From positions 61,519,285 to 61,583,284 of the forward strand of contig CM028377.1 of assembly GCA_013146195.2 (NCBI GenBank): a stretch of 64,000 bases of DNA. Direction: 5' to 3'. Numbering within the stretch: the stretch's first letter is position 1; each line of letters opens with the position of its first letter. This DNA comes from Codonopsis lanceolata (lineage: Eukaryota > Streptophyta > Magnoliopsida > Asterales > Campanulaceae). The notes beneath the pieces are model-generated. The model made no database searches, was not told the origin of the DNA, and saw only the letters and a program-made list of their open reading frames with translations. A program made the position numbers and the translations under genes. Shown piece by piece: positions 31,952 through 43,152 of this stretch.

Positions 31952-32558
31952 TCTTTTGTAGAGTTTGACTTGGGAGAAGTTGGATTGTATCTACTTTTAA
32001 GGAAATTATTTGGCCAAATTACTTTTTACCCCCCAAAGTATTCACCAAATCTCAGTTTACCACCTCAATTCAGTTTTGTCCCATTTTAGCATTCAATGTT
32101 GCCATTTGTCCCATTTAACCCCCCGTCAGCTGCCGTTAGAAACTCGGCGTTAAATCACACGTGATCTTCATGTGTAGGGTTATTTTTATCTTTTTCCATG
32201 TTGTCTCTCTTACTGAACCACATTCCCCCTTTCTCTCCCTTCCAATTCCAAACACTTCTGCAAAATAGCGATCCCTTCAAACCAATTCCCAAACCCAGTT
32301 TTGTGAAATCAATGTTTCCTTTAATCGATTGTATTCTCTGAAACCCAGTTCCCAAATTCGATTGTCCCCTGTTCGCGGCTTTTGGAGTACAAGTGAAATG
32401 GAAACCCCTAGAATTTTCCCCTCTCCCTCCCGAAGCTTCTTTCCCTCCCTCATAAATCTCTGGATCTGTTGACGCCATTTTGCAGTCTATGAAATCGATG
32501 TTTCCCTTAGTTGATTGTATTCTATGAAACCTAGATCCCAAATTCAAATAGAAGAAGA

Positions 32559-32693
32559 ATGGATATCCGTCTAGCAAGTCTCGACTCCCCTCTCTTCCAC
32601 ACTCTTCACTACATCCTCGACTTCGCCTACGATTCAGCTGACAAGTCATCCAATGCTCCCACTCACACCTACGTACGCGACGCCAAAGCATAG
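32559..32693 (+). pseudogene. Captured N-terminus of a cytosolic class II small heat-shock protein
   Basis: An ATG-started frame of 44 residues ends in TAG. It reads MDIRLASLDSPLFHTL, then an acidic linker, then APTHTYVRDAKA. From knowledge of the family, class II plant small heat-shock proteins begin with MDLR..., then PLF.TL, DADK and an APTRTYVRDAKAMA segment just before the alpha-crystallin domain. The fragment stops there, so the chaperone domain is absent and no function is expected. Confidence 0.75.
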
Positions 32694-32747
32694 AGGAAGA
32701 AATTGGGGAAAGTGGACAGTCAACTAGGTGATGATGATGTTGGGTGA

Positions 32748-33050
32748 GAATCCCTCGACGACCAAACCATCGTCCTCGGCCACGGTTTCGGCATCGACCA
32801 ATCAGTCTGGAAGCACCTCGTCGACGAGTATCGTGTCGTTATGTACGACAACATCGGCGTCGGAACCACCAATCCCGACTACTTCGATTTCGAGCGCTAC
32901 TCTTCGCTCGAAGGCTACGCCTACGACGTTATCGACATTTTCGATGAGCTTGGAATCTCATCCTGTATATTTGTTAGCCATTCCATTTCGACGATGATTG
33001 GCGACATCGCTTCCATAACTCGGTCTGATCTGTTCGCTAAAATTGCGTGA
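32748..33050 (+). pseudogene. Captured exon-1 fragment of a KAI2/HTL-type alpha/beta hydrolase
   Basis: About 100 residues in one frame from a TGA at 32745 to TGA at 33048-33050. It contains TIVLGHGFGIDQSVWKHLV, YDNIGVGTTNPDYFDFERY, SSLEGYAYDVIDIF and SSCIFVSHSISTMIGDIAS. This follows the karrikin receptor KAI2 closely and D14 less well (DFERYSSLEGY rather than the D14 pattern). The nucleophile serine is kept, but the usual GHSVS is SHSIS, and about three residues are missing after KHLV. The second part of the hydrolase with the Asp and His of the triad is absent, so it is not a working receptor. Confidence 0.85.
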
Positions 33051-33412
33051 ACATTGTACGAAGTCCAGAGCCCAGAGGAGAGAGAAAGAGACATTGAGGG
33101 ACAGGGAGTGTATGAGAGAGAGAGAGTTCTATTAAAAGACGAAAAGAACCCCGCACGTGAAGACCGCGTGTGATTTAACGCCGAGTTTCTAACGGCAACT
33201 GACGGGAAGGGGTTAAATGGGACAAATGGCAACATTGAATGCTAAAATGGAACAAAACTGAGTTGAGGTGGTAAACTGGGATTTTGTGGATACTTTGAGG
33301 GTAAAAAGTAATTTGACCAAATTATTTAGTACAACCCCCCATTTCCTCATACAACCCCTCTTCAAAATGACCATAATGCCCATCAAACCATCACCCCCAT
33401 AAAAAAAACGTA

Positions 33413-33649
33413 CTCCCTCCGTCCCAAAATTATCATCTGGTTTGACTTAGAGCACAGTTTAAAAAAATACATTTAACTGGATTATTAATATAATAATAGT
33501 GTGTGATTTCCTTTAAACCCCATGAATATGTGACCTAAAATTAAAGTAAGGATAAAGTGGTAAAAGTGATAGAAAACTTTCAAAGAAGATAATTATTTTG
33601 TGATGGAGGAAAAAAGAAAGAAATACAATAATTGTTGGGACGGAGGGAG
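33413..33649. mobile_element. Stowaway MITE (237 bp)
   Basis: TA at 33411-33412 and 33650-33651. The ends CTCCCTCCGTCCCAAAATTA and its inverted copy, attgttgggacggagggag, are nearly perfect. Confidence 0.9.
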
Positions 33650-33651
33650 TA

Positions 33652-34810
33652 TTTTTTTTATAAAACAATTTTTTAAAAACATTTCTTTTTCCATAACATT
33701 GTATAAAACAAAATAGAAAAAAAAAAGATTTTTGTTAAATACACTAGTGCGGCCCCTTAATTTTTTTTATAAATTGTATAAAACAGAAAAAGAAAAAATA
33801 TTTTTTAAAAAATACACTAGTGTCGCCTGTACGAGGCATCACTAATTAATTAGTGTTGTCTCTTATTCCAATTTTTTCTATAAATTGAATAAAATGAAAA
33901 AAAAAAAATTTTTTTTGAAATATGGGGCGGCACTAGTGTACTACAAATTTTTTATAAATTGTATAAGACCGAAAAGACAAAAAAGAATTAATTTTTTTAT
34001 ATAAAAGTGGATTAAGTTGGTTTTTTAAAAAAACACATCAACATAGTTAAAAACTCAAATAAATTTGATATTGCATAAATAATTAATTTTGAAATTATAT
34101 AAATAGTCATTATTAAAATTAGCAACAAAAATTATACAATAATGACAACTAATATTACTTTATGATAATATTAACAATAATAATACAAAATTTAAAAATA
34201 ATAATGGTAATAATAATCAATTAACAATAAAGACAATTGTATTTAATAATCTGCAATAATAATTAAAATATTTAAGTAGTAAATAATAATATTAATAATA
34301 AATAATACATAACTTAAAAATGGATTAATTAAAAAATGAAATTTGGAGAGAAAGAGAATGGAGAAGAAACTTACAAATAAACTTCAATTTTTGCAAAAAA
34401 AATCGTTTGATGTCCAAATGAAGCAAACAAAGTATCTATTTATAGATAAAAATGTATACTGCTTTTAAAAAAATTGATTGCCCAAACTGCCCTTAAACTA
34501 AAGATAATTAAAAAAATGCGTCCAACTGCTCAAGACTTGACGCATGTAAAGGAGGCTGTTAGCCCTGGTCAGTTTTTTTTTTTTTTTTAAATTTCGCCCA
34601 TCAAAACGACGTTGTTTTGATGGGTTAAAGCTCAAAACGCAATGTTGGCCAGGGACTATTCCAAAGATTGCTCAAAACGCGAAGGTTCTTCTGGTGATTC
34701 TTTTGGATGAAAATCAACAGAAGATTTGTCCTTGATTTTTTTTAAAATTGTGCATTGTTTGCCAAGATTTGAGGGAAAACCCCCATTATTCCTACTCTAT
34801 AACCTGTCAT
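33652..34810. other. AT-rich stretch with low-copy tandem repeats
   Basis: No gene. Between about 33715 and 33960 a segment of roughly 80-100 bp with acactagtg and ttataaattgtataaa is repeated three times with drift. 34080-34340 is rich in aataat. At 34600-34625 there is a short palindrome, cccatcaaaacgacgttgttttgatggg. Confidence 0.6.
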
Positions 34811-35338
34811 ATTGTGGGGCGGGGCAGATCGAGCCAGCCCACAAATGCGGCGGCCCTGAAAATTATCAACCCAACCAAATCAATCATGGGTTGTGGGTTA
34901 GGCGGGTCAATATATCAACTTTCTCTCAATTAATCAATAATAATAATAATAAATAACACAAAAAATCTTACAATTCATTTAAAAAATATATTTTCTACAA
35001 TTATATTCTAAATAACATTTTTTTAACAATTTTCTCTAATATTAATAGTATAAAATGAGAAAAAAAACAAGAAGTAAAGAAACATTTTATCAATTTTTTT
35101 TGTATGTTTATATAATCTTTTTTCCGTAAATATTGCGGTTAAAACATCTATTGTAATAAATGTCACTTTTTAACGAATTTAAAATCATTTACTAATATTT
35201 CATATATAAAATATAATCTCACATTGTGAGCGAAAAAGATTTAAACTTATAGTTTCAAACTTGTGGCTTGTGTTATTTGCAACTAGTATATGGCGGGACA
35301 ACACGCTGCCAACCCGCATCAACCCGAACCCACCACGG

Positions 35339-35847
35339 TGTCACGGAGTTGTCCCTTCAACAGTACCGTGTAGCCTTAGCGTCTTTTTGCCCCTCGCAAT
35401 CTTGCTAAGTCAGTCTTCCCAAAGGTTGTGCTAATTGTTTTAGTTAAAGAGTAAGTAAAGAGCTTAAGAGAATTTTGCAAATATGATTTTAATTCACTCA
35501 AACTTGGATTGTTACAAATGAGGTCTTCACCCCTATTTATATAAGTGGATGGAAGACTCTAGATCTCTACAATATTCAAGATATCTTCCTTTCTACTATG
35601 TCCTAGATATCTATATACATGTAGAGTATTCTGGAAAGTTCCCCTACTTAATTTCCAGCCCCTTCCAAAAAGTTCTTTTTACTTTTCAACCTCTTCTAGA
35701 AAGTTCTCCTACATTTCAGCCCCTTCTAAAAAGTCCTCCTACTTTCTAGTCCATTTTAGAAAGTTCTCTTACTTTCCAGCTCCTTCTAGAAAGTTCCCAG
35801 AGGATCATAGACCATATGTCTTTGGTGCATCTTCTTGGAGCGTGACA
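35339..35847 (-). mobile_element. 3' LTR of a Ty3/gypsy chromovirus, with heat-shock-element-like motifs
   Basis: Read on the minus strand it begins TGTCACGCTCC at 35847 and ends CTCCGTGACA at 35339, 509 bp with TG/CA ends. Directly upstream is a purine tract, GGTGGGGGAGGA, and before that the end of pol, so this is the 3' LTR. In the U3 part the motif TTCTAGAAAGTTC occurs at 35694-35706 and 35784-35796, TTCTGGAAAGTTC at 35629-35641, TTTTAGAAAGTTC at 35754-35766, plus two weaker copies. These are units of an approximately 30-bp repeat. TATATAAATA at 35543-35534 is a TATA box about 85 bp downstream of the last motif. Confidence 0.8.
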
Positions 35848-36240
35848 TCCTCCCCCACCAAATTCGGCATCGGCGTCGACGCCGAGTGTTGTCTGAGTTG
35901 CTCCTTGAATTGCCACAAGTCTTGCTCAAGTTCCCACGTAGCCTTAGATTCAGACTACCCCTTCCACTTGATCAAGTACTCGGTGCGGGGGGTATACCTC
36001 TCTTCTGTGTTGTCCTTTTTGTGAGGACTTTTTTGACCACCTTGTCGAATGATTTTGTCATAATGGGTGGCGCCCGATGCGAATGTCCGTGGCTTGGATC
36101 CTCTTCATCGGCGTGGTATGGCTTAAGCATGCTCACATGGAAGACCGGGTGGATTTTCAATGTCTTTGGTAAGCCCGCTCTGTATGACACCTTGCCTAAT
36201 GCCTACCTTTGCTTCAATCGAGAAAGGTCATTCATATCAC
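35848..36240 (-). pseudogene. Chromovirus pol C-terminus (integrase tail and chromodomain), frameshifted
   Basis: The minus strand encodes KVSYRAGLPKTLKIHPVFHV, then SMLKPYHADEEDP, and, after a frameshift in a run of six C near 35990, TEYLIKWKG (chromodomain) and ATWELEQDLWQFKEQL. A TAG follows KWKG. The conserved KIHPVFHVSMLK motif and the chromodomain mark a chromovirus of the Ty3/gypsy group. The integrase tail and chromodomain direct integration to chromatin. The element is cut off upstream at about 36240, and no 5' part is present. Confidence 0.8.
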
Positions 36241-36806
36241 GAGATCAATTGTGGGTTCCCGGGAAACGTGCTCCCGCGCCCCGCCCGCCCTTGGATAGGG
36301 GTGCGCGTACGTGCGGATACGGTGACATCCACTGCTCTCACTCCACCCTCCCTTTTTTAGGGGAGGACGAAATCAAAAGTGCGAGAGGAGTGTTGTCGGA
36401 ATAGCGCGTTGGAATGTGCCTTGGTTGCCTTTAGTGGATTTTGATCCAATATAGGAGCTTTGGGTTTTCTATGTCAAGTTATCCCTTTTTTAGGGATACC
36501 AGGATATAGGAATGCATCACCCTTCTATTCTCATTCTCCCTTTTTTAGGGGAAAACGTGAAAGTGTAAGGAAGGAATGTTGCAGTGCCCCCACTATGGAT
36601 TTTATGAAAATAGCCTTATGGCCTATCTCGGATCACTATGGATGCTTTGGGTTTTATACATCAAGTTATCCCTTTTTTAGGGGATACCAGGACATAGGAA
36701 TACATCACCTTTCCATTCTCATTCTCCCTTTTTTAGGGGAGAACGGAAAAGTGCAAGGAAAGATGTTGCGAGGCTCTACTGGATCCAAAATGTTTTAGAG
36801 TCGCCA
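36241..36806 (-). repeat. Leader-like segment next to the Ogre-type LTR, with internal tandem repeat
   Basis: Contains a roughly 200-bp unit repeated twice (about 36460-36590 and 36650-36750), with cccttttttaggg and catcaagttatccc. The LTR-facing end, read on the minus strand, carries TGGCGACTCT (36806-36797), which resembles the primer-binding site of Ogre/Tat elements. The left part (36255-36330) has a GC-rich patch. Confidence 0.5.
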
Positions 36807-38057
36807 TCTTTATTTTAAGGAATAAATAAAGCAAAACCAAAAAGAAAACCAGAGATAATAAAAGCGGGTCCGGAGGCTAAGTTACGAGTTGGGAAGGTGC
36901 TAGGCACCCAACTCGCCTCTTTCGGTCTCAAAACGCTTTTTGGCTAAAGTATGCTTTTTGTTATATTTATTTAACAGATAAATAAAGCATTAACTGCCTA
37001 CAAATACATCCATTTGTCTACATTATTTACAGACTTGCAACTGTCTCTTTACAAATAATTACAGATATACTTGAAAATATTTGGCCATAATAACGACTTT
37101 ATTACATAATATTTCCTAATTTAATCCGAGCAGCATAACGGCTTATATTGACTACATTGGGTCGGATTTTAAATACAACTTTAAATAATAAATGAGCGGA
37201 AAAGTAAATGGATAAATAAAATAACGCCCTTAAAGGTTTTTACCTTTTAGAGCGGAGTGTGCTCGCTCTGTCCTTCTCGGGAAATGGAGACTTTTATTGC
37301 TGCTGCTGATGTGATTTGGGCAGAGTGACGGCTTATATATGGTGTTTTTGGCTCACTCACTCGGGCAGAATGACGGCTTAGTTTTTGTGGTTTTGGCTTA
37401 TTTGGTTGGGCGGAATAACGACTTATATTTTGTGTATTTCAGCTTATTACTCGGGCAGAGTAACAGCTTACTTTGGGATTTTTGGGCCGGGAAATAAGGT
37501 GGATACCTAGCTGGGGGGGCTAAGGCTCACTTCTACCGGTTGGTTTTGTGTTTGGAAGAGTTTTGGCAGGGTTTCGAGGCTTTTTGAGGTGATCGCTCAC
37601 TATCTCACTTCGCTCTCTATTTCTCCAGCGTAACGAGAACGCGGAGAATTTTTATCGATGAAAAGTGTGTCGACTGAAGAGCTGAGAGCCTATATTTATA
37701 GGAGGAACTGAGGACATCGACGGAATATAATTTCCTTCTTCGTGCATCAGCCGGCTTGTACACTGCGCAGAGGGAATTGAGCTTTACGGCAAATGAAGCA
37801 GAGAATTGGGCGCAGCGTATCACAAATTTGGGCGCAACCCACCAAATTGGGCGCCACACCCAATTTTTATGGTGGTGGCGCCTAATTTCAAACTTCTCAT
37901 TTTTTGTGCACTTTGGTCCCTCGTTCGTCCTTTTGCGCATCTGCTTTGTCCTTTTGCACTTTTGACCTCAGAACTTGACATTTGTTAATGTTTTAACGTG
38001 TGTCTTGATATTTTATGTCATGTCACATACCAGGGGTACGAAATTGGAGTGTCTACA
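36807..38057 (-). mobile_element. LTR of an Ogre/Tat-like Ty3/gypsy element, minus orientation (1.25 kb)
   Basis: Read on the minus strand it starts TGTAGACACTCCAATTTCG at 38057, straight after the purine-rich GAGGGGCTC, and ends before TGGCGACTC at 36806. The first and last parts match the inverted LTR at 44913-45274, including the segment gagaccgaaag and cgagttgggtgcctag. Its large size and the adjacent tgGCGACTC binding site fit the Tat/Ogre lineage. Confidence 0.65.
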
Positions 38058-40051
38058 GAGCCCCTCAACGATGGAGCCTACGGGTAACCCGCAGCTTACT
38101 GAGTAGACGAACATCGTTGATAAGAATAGACTCTCCAATTTCGTTTAATTACAAAACGAGGGAGAAAGATGCAACATGTAGCAGTTATAATGCAGCAATT
38201 TATAATGTGAAAAAAACCTCCATATCCTAGACATTTTTAGTCGGTTATAGCAGGTTATCGCAGTTTTTAAGCAGATATACAAATTAAGTGCTCTGATGGT
38301 CGGACCTACTAATGTAGGCTGCCTACGTATCCCTTAATAAAAGGAATCAGACCAAACGTAGTTCGGCCAAAACCTAAACCATCATTCATGCAACGGTCGG
38401 TGCCTACCGAAATAGGTCGCCTACGTATCCTTATACAAGGAATCGACCGAGGCGTAGTTCATTCAATTGGGACCAAATGCTTTGCGGCAAAGTGCTCGCA
38501 ATGTTAAATGAGCAAGTCGCAAAGCTTTATCAAATGAGTGCTGCAACGGTAAATATCGTGTTGTGTTTGGTCGCATCTACCGAGATAGACTGCCTACGTA
38601 TCCTTAGCCAAGGAATCAGACCAATCGTAGCTCGCCTGGCGGTGATGCGGAGTGAATTGTTTCCTAGGAACTCAGTCTCTACTGGAGAACAAGACCTTTC
38701 CCTATTAATCCGAGGTTGCGTACCCCTTAAAGGAAAGTTTCCCACGGCCAATGAATGGAATGCATTGCTTCCTCGGAACTTCGGCCTTCAACGGAGAACA
38801 AGACCTTTCCCTATTAATCCGGGCTGCTGCACTCTTAAAGGAAAGTTTCCAAACATTAAACAAATGCACTGCTAAAAAGGAAAATACCTTCCTTTCCTTT
38901 ACATTTGCCATGCCCGTGCGGCAAATTGCGCTTCTTGTTGCTTTCTGCCGCTTGTCGCTTACGCTGTTTTTGCTCTTCTTTGCGACTTTCTTTGGGATTC
39001 TTCTTTTGTCACCGTTCGACCCTTTTGCCGGAAAATCTTTTCCCGTTACGCTTATGTTTTCGGCTTTAGGAAAATTTCTTGATGTCTTCGCATTTTTCTT
39101 GCTCCTTCTAACCTTGGTCAGAAACTTCCTTTTTCTTGCTGCAGCATCTCTTGGTGCCAGCTGAGATCATCTTTTCTTTGCTGTTATTTTCTTTTCGCTC
39201 CATCTTCTAGCTTTAGCCGAAAGTTTCTTCTTTTGTCGCTGCATTTCCTTTTGTTGCATGCACTTGTAAAATTTTCCTTTTCTTTTCTTGTACATGTATT
39301 TTCCCCTCTCCCGATTTTTTTTCTTTTGTTTTTTGTTTTTTGTTTTTTCTTTCTTTTTCCTTTATTTTTCCTTTATTATGCATGGTCGCCATTTTTCTTT
39401 ATTTACATGCTTATTACCTCTTTTTTTTCTCTTTTTTTTTGTTCTGCATGCTCACCATTTTTCTTTATTTGCATGCTTATTATCTCTTTTTTTCTTTTTT
39501 TTTCGCCTGGATATACTTCTGATCTGCTAGATTTTGGCACTGTTTGGCCCCTTTGAAGCATTCCTGACTTTATTAATAATGCTTATGCATGTCCTATTTA
39601 TGCCTAAATGATGTAATTAAGTAATGATGCATGAAATTTATGCAATTTATTCTTGCGATGCATGATTAAACTAGTGGTCACTACTTGACCTTATTATGCA
39701 TGATTTATACTATAAATGCAAATGAGGCTTCATGACGCATGCTTACGCTGCAGGGATATAGTGAATGCCATGAGAATATTTATTTTCATGAATAGTGACA
39801 TTTTATTTTCTTTTTAGCGCACCCCAAATGCAGCTTATTGGATGATAAATGCAAATGCTGGATGCATGTACTACTTTATTTAATGCAAATGTGATGCCTA
39901 AAAATTATAAAATGTTTATTAACATGATGCATGGATATTTTTATTCTATTATGCATGCAAAATGCAGTACATATTTTTAATATGCATTTTTATGATGCCT
40001 AGGATGCAAAAACGTTTATTTATATGCAAAACAATACAAAAAAAATTTTGT

Positions 40052-40083
<32 letters not shown>

Positions 40084-40950
40084 GTTTTTTTGTTTTTTGT
40101 TTTGTTTTTTGTTTTTGCTTTTTTTTTTTGTTTTGAAAACCTGTACAAATATTTACAATGCAATCTAATTTTATATGATGCAAAATAAATAAAAGAAACA
40201 TGCAGACTCAAGACACACGCACAAAGCAAAGCTATACCGATGTCTAATGGGTAATGACTCGTTGTATCTCGAAGATGGATTTTAAAGGAATATACCTTCG
40301 GGTTCGAACAGGCTTCCCTTTTTCTTCTCTTTTTTTTTTTTTTTTTGTGGTATGCGTGGAAAGGAAAAGGTAGATACCTCCTCCTGTTCTTGGCCATATA
40401 ATTGTTGCAGGGCTGCACTTGGCATAAGGCTATTCTTCTAGCCCCTGCATTTTTCTTCATAATCAGACAGGGCAGCGGTAAATGATCGGGATCCAAGTCG
40501 TTTGACTGTTTCAGGACAATGACAACGTAGATGATGAATAGGACGAAGACACTTCTGGTGCTTCTCATTCTGATGAGACTGAGCCTTTTCTGTGCCTTGC
40601 AGAAGAAATATATGGGCCCGGCTGGGCGGACGCCGCAGGTACTGATGGACCACCTTGGGGCTTAAGCTACAAAAGAAGGGATAGTTTCTGGGGAAAACAA
40701 AGGGGGTAGAGGCAATAATAGATATGTACAGGCAATTAATGCATAACCTAAATTTCTTTAGCAATTATTCCTAAGTTGCACCTTAGGACCCGAAAATTTT
40801 ATATTTTAGTGTTTTATTGCGAGCTTCCTGTCGTGGTTTTTCTTTTTCTTCTACCAGTCGAGCTCCTTGCATGCTGAAGACTGGAGGTAGGATGCCGAGG
40901 TTTCAAAGAGTGTTTCCCCTCTCCTTATTCTCCTTATATATATTTTTTAT
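38058..40950 (-). mobile_element. 3' internal region of the Ogre/Tat-like element, repeat-rich
   Basis: No conserved protein. It contains tandem units with gcctacgtatcc and aaggaatcagacc (three at 38310-38650), two units of about 105 bp with ggagaacaagacctttccc (38665-38855), a T-rich tract (39290-39510) with a doubled 75-bp unit around tgcatgctcaccatttttc, a stretch scattered with atgcatg (39560-40010), and a (TTTTTG)n run at 40046-40130. The part next to the LTR (38058-38330) is mirrored by 44620-44912. Confidence 0.6.
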
Positions 40951-40953
40951 TTG

Positions 40954-41185
40954 GCTCTAACTTTTGCCTAAGCCGCCCTTTCGGGTTTTCAGCCTAGCGA
41001 GCCTTTATTTATTTTATTTTTTTTTATATATATTTTTTTGATATATTTTTTTTGTGCTCTAATTTTTGCCTAGGCCGCTCTTTCGGGTTTTCAGCCTAGC
41101 GAGCCCTTATTTCTCCCTTTTATTTTCATTTTTTTATGCCCTAACTTTTGCCTAGGCCGCCCTTTCGGGTTTTCAGCCTAGCGGG
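40954..41185. repeat. Three tandem copies of a 65-95-bp unit
   Basis: Each copy contains gcctaggccgccctttcggg and ttttcagcctagcg (near 40970, 41070 and 41150), spaced by T-rich tracts of differing length. They lie just downstream of the pol remnant. Confidence 0.8.
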
Positions 41186-41949
41186 CTGGAGAGGGAAGCA
41201 CTTGCCAGATAGGGTGGTTCGAGCATAATACCTTTGAAGGTCGTTGAGATTGGAGGGCTGAACAATGTCTTCTCTTTTCTGGCTTGTGAGGAGTACGACA
41301 TCTCCTGACCGGATCTCTTTGACAATATACGACACATCGTGGAAGAGAGTGGTAGCAGTTTTTTGATAAGTAGCCCCAGCATTTTTTTTAGCCCAGACGG
41401 CATGACATGATAGCAGTAGGTTCCCCCAAGGGGTGGTGAATGAGGTCCTTTCTTGGTCTCCTGCTGCCTTTGATTTGACTATGGCCCAGCATGTTGTCGA
41501 CGAAGGATCTGACTTTGTGAGTAGCAACTGCGTCTACCACAATATTGATATTGAGTAGAGGGAAATTATCTTTGGGTGACGCCTTGTTGAGGTCGCGGAA
41601 GTTTACGCAAATCCAGACCTTCCTGTTGGGCTTGGGAATGGTCACTATATTGGACAGCCAGATCGGGTATTTTTCTCTCCTTTTTTTTTCTTTACTCTTT
41701 TTTTTTACTTTCCTTTTTTTTTCTTGTGTTTTTTTTTACCCGAATGAAGTTGACGTGCGGCTGTTTCATGCTTTCTCTTTTTTTTTTAGCTTGTAGTGAC
41801 CATTCTGGCTTGATGCGGTGGAGCTTTTGCTTGATCTGCTGAGCATCCGGACATGTGGGGATCCGGTGTTTGACTATGGCTGGGTCTACCCCCGACACAT
41901 CTTCATAGGACCAGGTAAACATGTCCATGAACTCTTTGAGGAGATCCAT
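41186..41949 (-). pseudogene. Ty3/gypsy pol remnant with RT fused to the integrase tail by deletion
   Basis: The minus strand, from high to low coordinate, encodes LLKEFMDMFTWSYEDVSGVD and HRIPTCPDAQQIKQKL (41949-41800), then after a T-rich insertion PKPNRKVWICVNFRDLNKAS and PKDNFPLL (41645-41560), then TSFTTPWG, NAGATYQKTATTLFHD (to about 41335). This is reverse transcriptase up to the segment before the YVDD site. The next residues are VKEIRSGDVVLLTSQK and NLNDLQRYYA, which belong to the far C-terminus of gypsy integrase. The RT active site, RNase H and the integrase core are therefore deleted. Frameshifts are also present. Confidence 0.75.
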
Positions 41950-42901
41950 GAGTGTTATCCTTGCAGGTAGTTGCCGATTTTGACTCTTTTGATTTCATTG
42001 TCCAGCCCCAGATTGATAGTGGATCAGTTTTCGATTCTTTGTTGATGAATGATCTTTGTCCACGGTGCTCGGCCCGACTTTACAAGCTCAAGCAAATAAT
42101 TCTCTTTTTTTTGTTCGGGTCCTATTAAATGACTTATTATTATAATGATTTAATGTGTCTTTTAATATAGGTGCAACTAAGAAATAAGCAAAGACATTTA
42201 GATTATTATTAAAAGCAAACCGTATAGGGTTTATTACATTATTGAGGACATGGGGTTTGAGATCCTCAACTTTAGGGAGCGGATTGGTAGATGACCAATC
42301 CGTAAAGCTAGGGAAAGGAATAGGGATAATATATCCGAAGCGGTCCACCAGATCTGCGGGCCTGATTCCGGATGCATAGGTGCCTTTCCCTTTCTGGATC
42401 TTGAGGAAGAAGCCATCTATTAAGAAAAACAATTAATTTGGTGGAAGAAATTTGAGAGAAAATGAAGAAAAAAAAACCTTCCTTCGTCAAAAATGGAAGA
42501 AAATGAAAGGAAGAAGAAAGGAAATGGGTGAGCTGCTGCTCGTCCCCCGTAAGTGAAGATAAAGGGGAGGAATTTTCCTTTTCCTCCCCTCCAAAATCCA
42601 TTTCAGCACTTAAAACCTCAGGTTTGCTCAAACTGCAAAATGGCCTTGAAGTCCTAAACGGGAGATTAACAAAGTTAGCTTTGTTAACCAAAAGTGACGG
42701 CCATCCATCAAAATCCAAAGAAAGCTTATATCCCCAGCAGAACAGCCGCAAGAAAAGCAAAAAAAAAAAAAAGAATTATGTCATTCCAATCCCCAGTAGG
42801 ATACCCGCAACCAAAAGAAAAAAAGGGGAAAGAAAAGAAAAAAGTAAAAGTATATGCATTTTAGCTTACCTGTTACATGCATTTTATATCATTCCATGCT
42901 A
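41950..42901 (-). other. Degenerate upstream part of the gypsy element
   Basis: An open minus-strand stretch at 42308-42760 encodes a Leu/Phe/Ser-rich product that I cannot assign. No protease or gag zinc knuckle is seen. Probably decayed retrotransposon sequence. Confidence 0.35.
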
Positions 42902-43152
42902 TTATATCTGTTAGATCCTTTCCACAATGGGTGCAAACCCCAGGTCTTGGAAATGATCAGTTTCATGCCATGCTATTATATCGTTCGATCCTTTCCACAA
43001 TGGGTGCAAACCCCGAGTCTTGGAAATGATCAATTTCATGCTATGCTATTATATTTGTTAGATCCTTTCCACAACGGGTGCAAACCCCAGGTCTTGAAAA
43101 TGATCAGTTTCATGCCATGTTATTATATCTATTGGATCCTTTCCACAACGGG
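42902..43152 (+). repeat. Satellite-like tandem repeat, left part
   Basis: About three units of roughly 84 bp with the core ggatcctttccacaacgggt, gcaaaccccaggtcttgg and aaatgatcagtttcatgc. The array continues after the hAT insertion at 44180. Confidence 0.9.

Larger units (their letters stand above)
32012..33318. mobile_element. Pack-MULE (1.3 kb) carrying two captured gene fragments
   Basis: A perfect 9-bp TSD, aaattattt, lies at 32003-32011 and 33319-33327. The ends are long inverted repeats of about 150 bp, starting GGCCAAATTACTTTTTACCC (left) and GGTCAAATTACTTTTTACCC (right, read inward). They reach as far as the motif taacgccgagtttctaacgg. There is no transposase. Inside are a small heat-shock protein fragment (32559-32693) and a KAI2-like hydrolase fragment (32748-33050), both in plus orientation. 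An internal repeat of a 60-bp stretch around caatgtttcctttaatcgat (about 32310-32360) recurs at 32493-32545. The element sits 60 bp upstream of methyltransferase copy B. Confidence 0.9.

Noticed and set aside
32155..32691. 178-codon minus-strand frame
   Set aside because: It is antisense to the captured small-HSP piece and contains the internal repeat of the Pack-MULE.
35835..36404. 189-codon plus-strand frame
   Set aside because: It is the antisense shadow of the chromovirus pol tail (minus strand), which has clear family motifs.
39233..39556. Phe/Leu-rich plus-strand frames resembling membrane proteins
   Set aside because: They are translations of a T-rich tract in the Ogre-like element. 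Several frames give the same kind of sequence.
40016..40568. Lys/Gln/Thr-rich minus-strand frame of 182 codons
   Set aside because: It translates the (TTTTTG)n simple repeat and its flanks.
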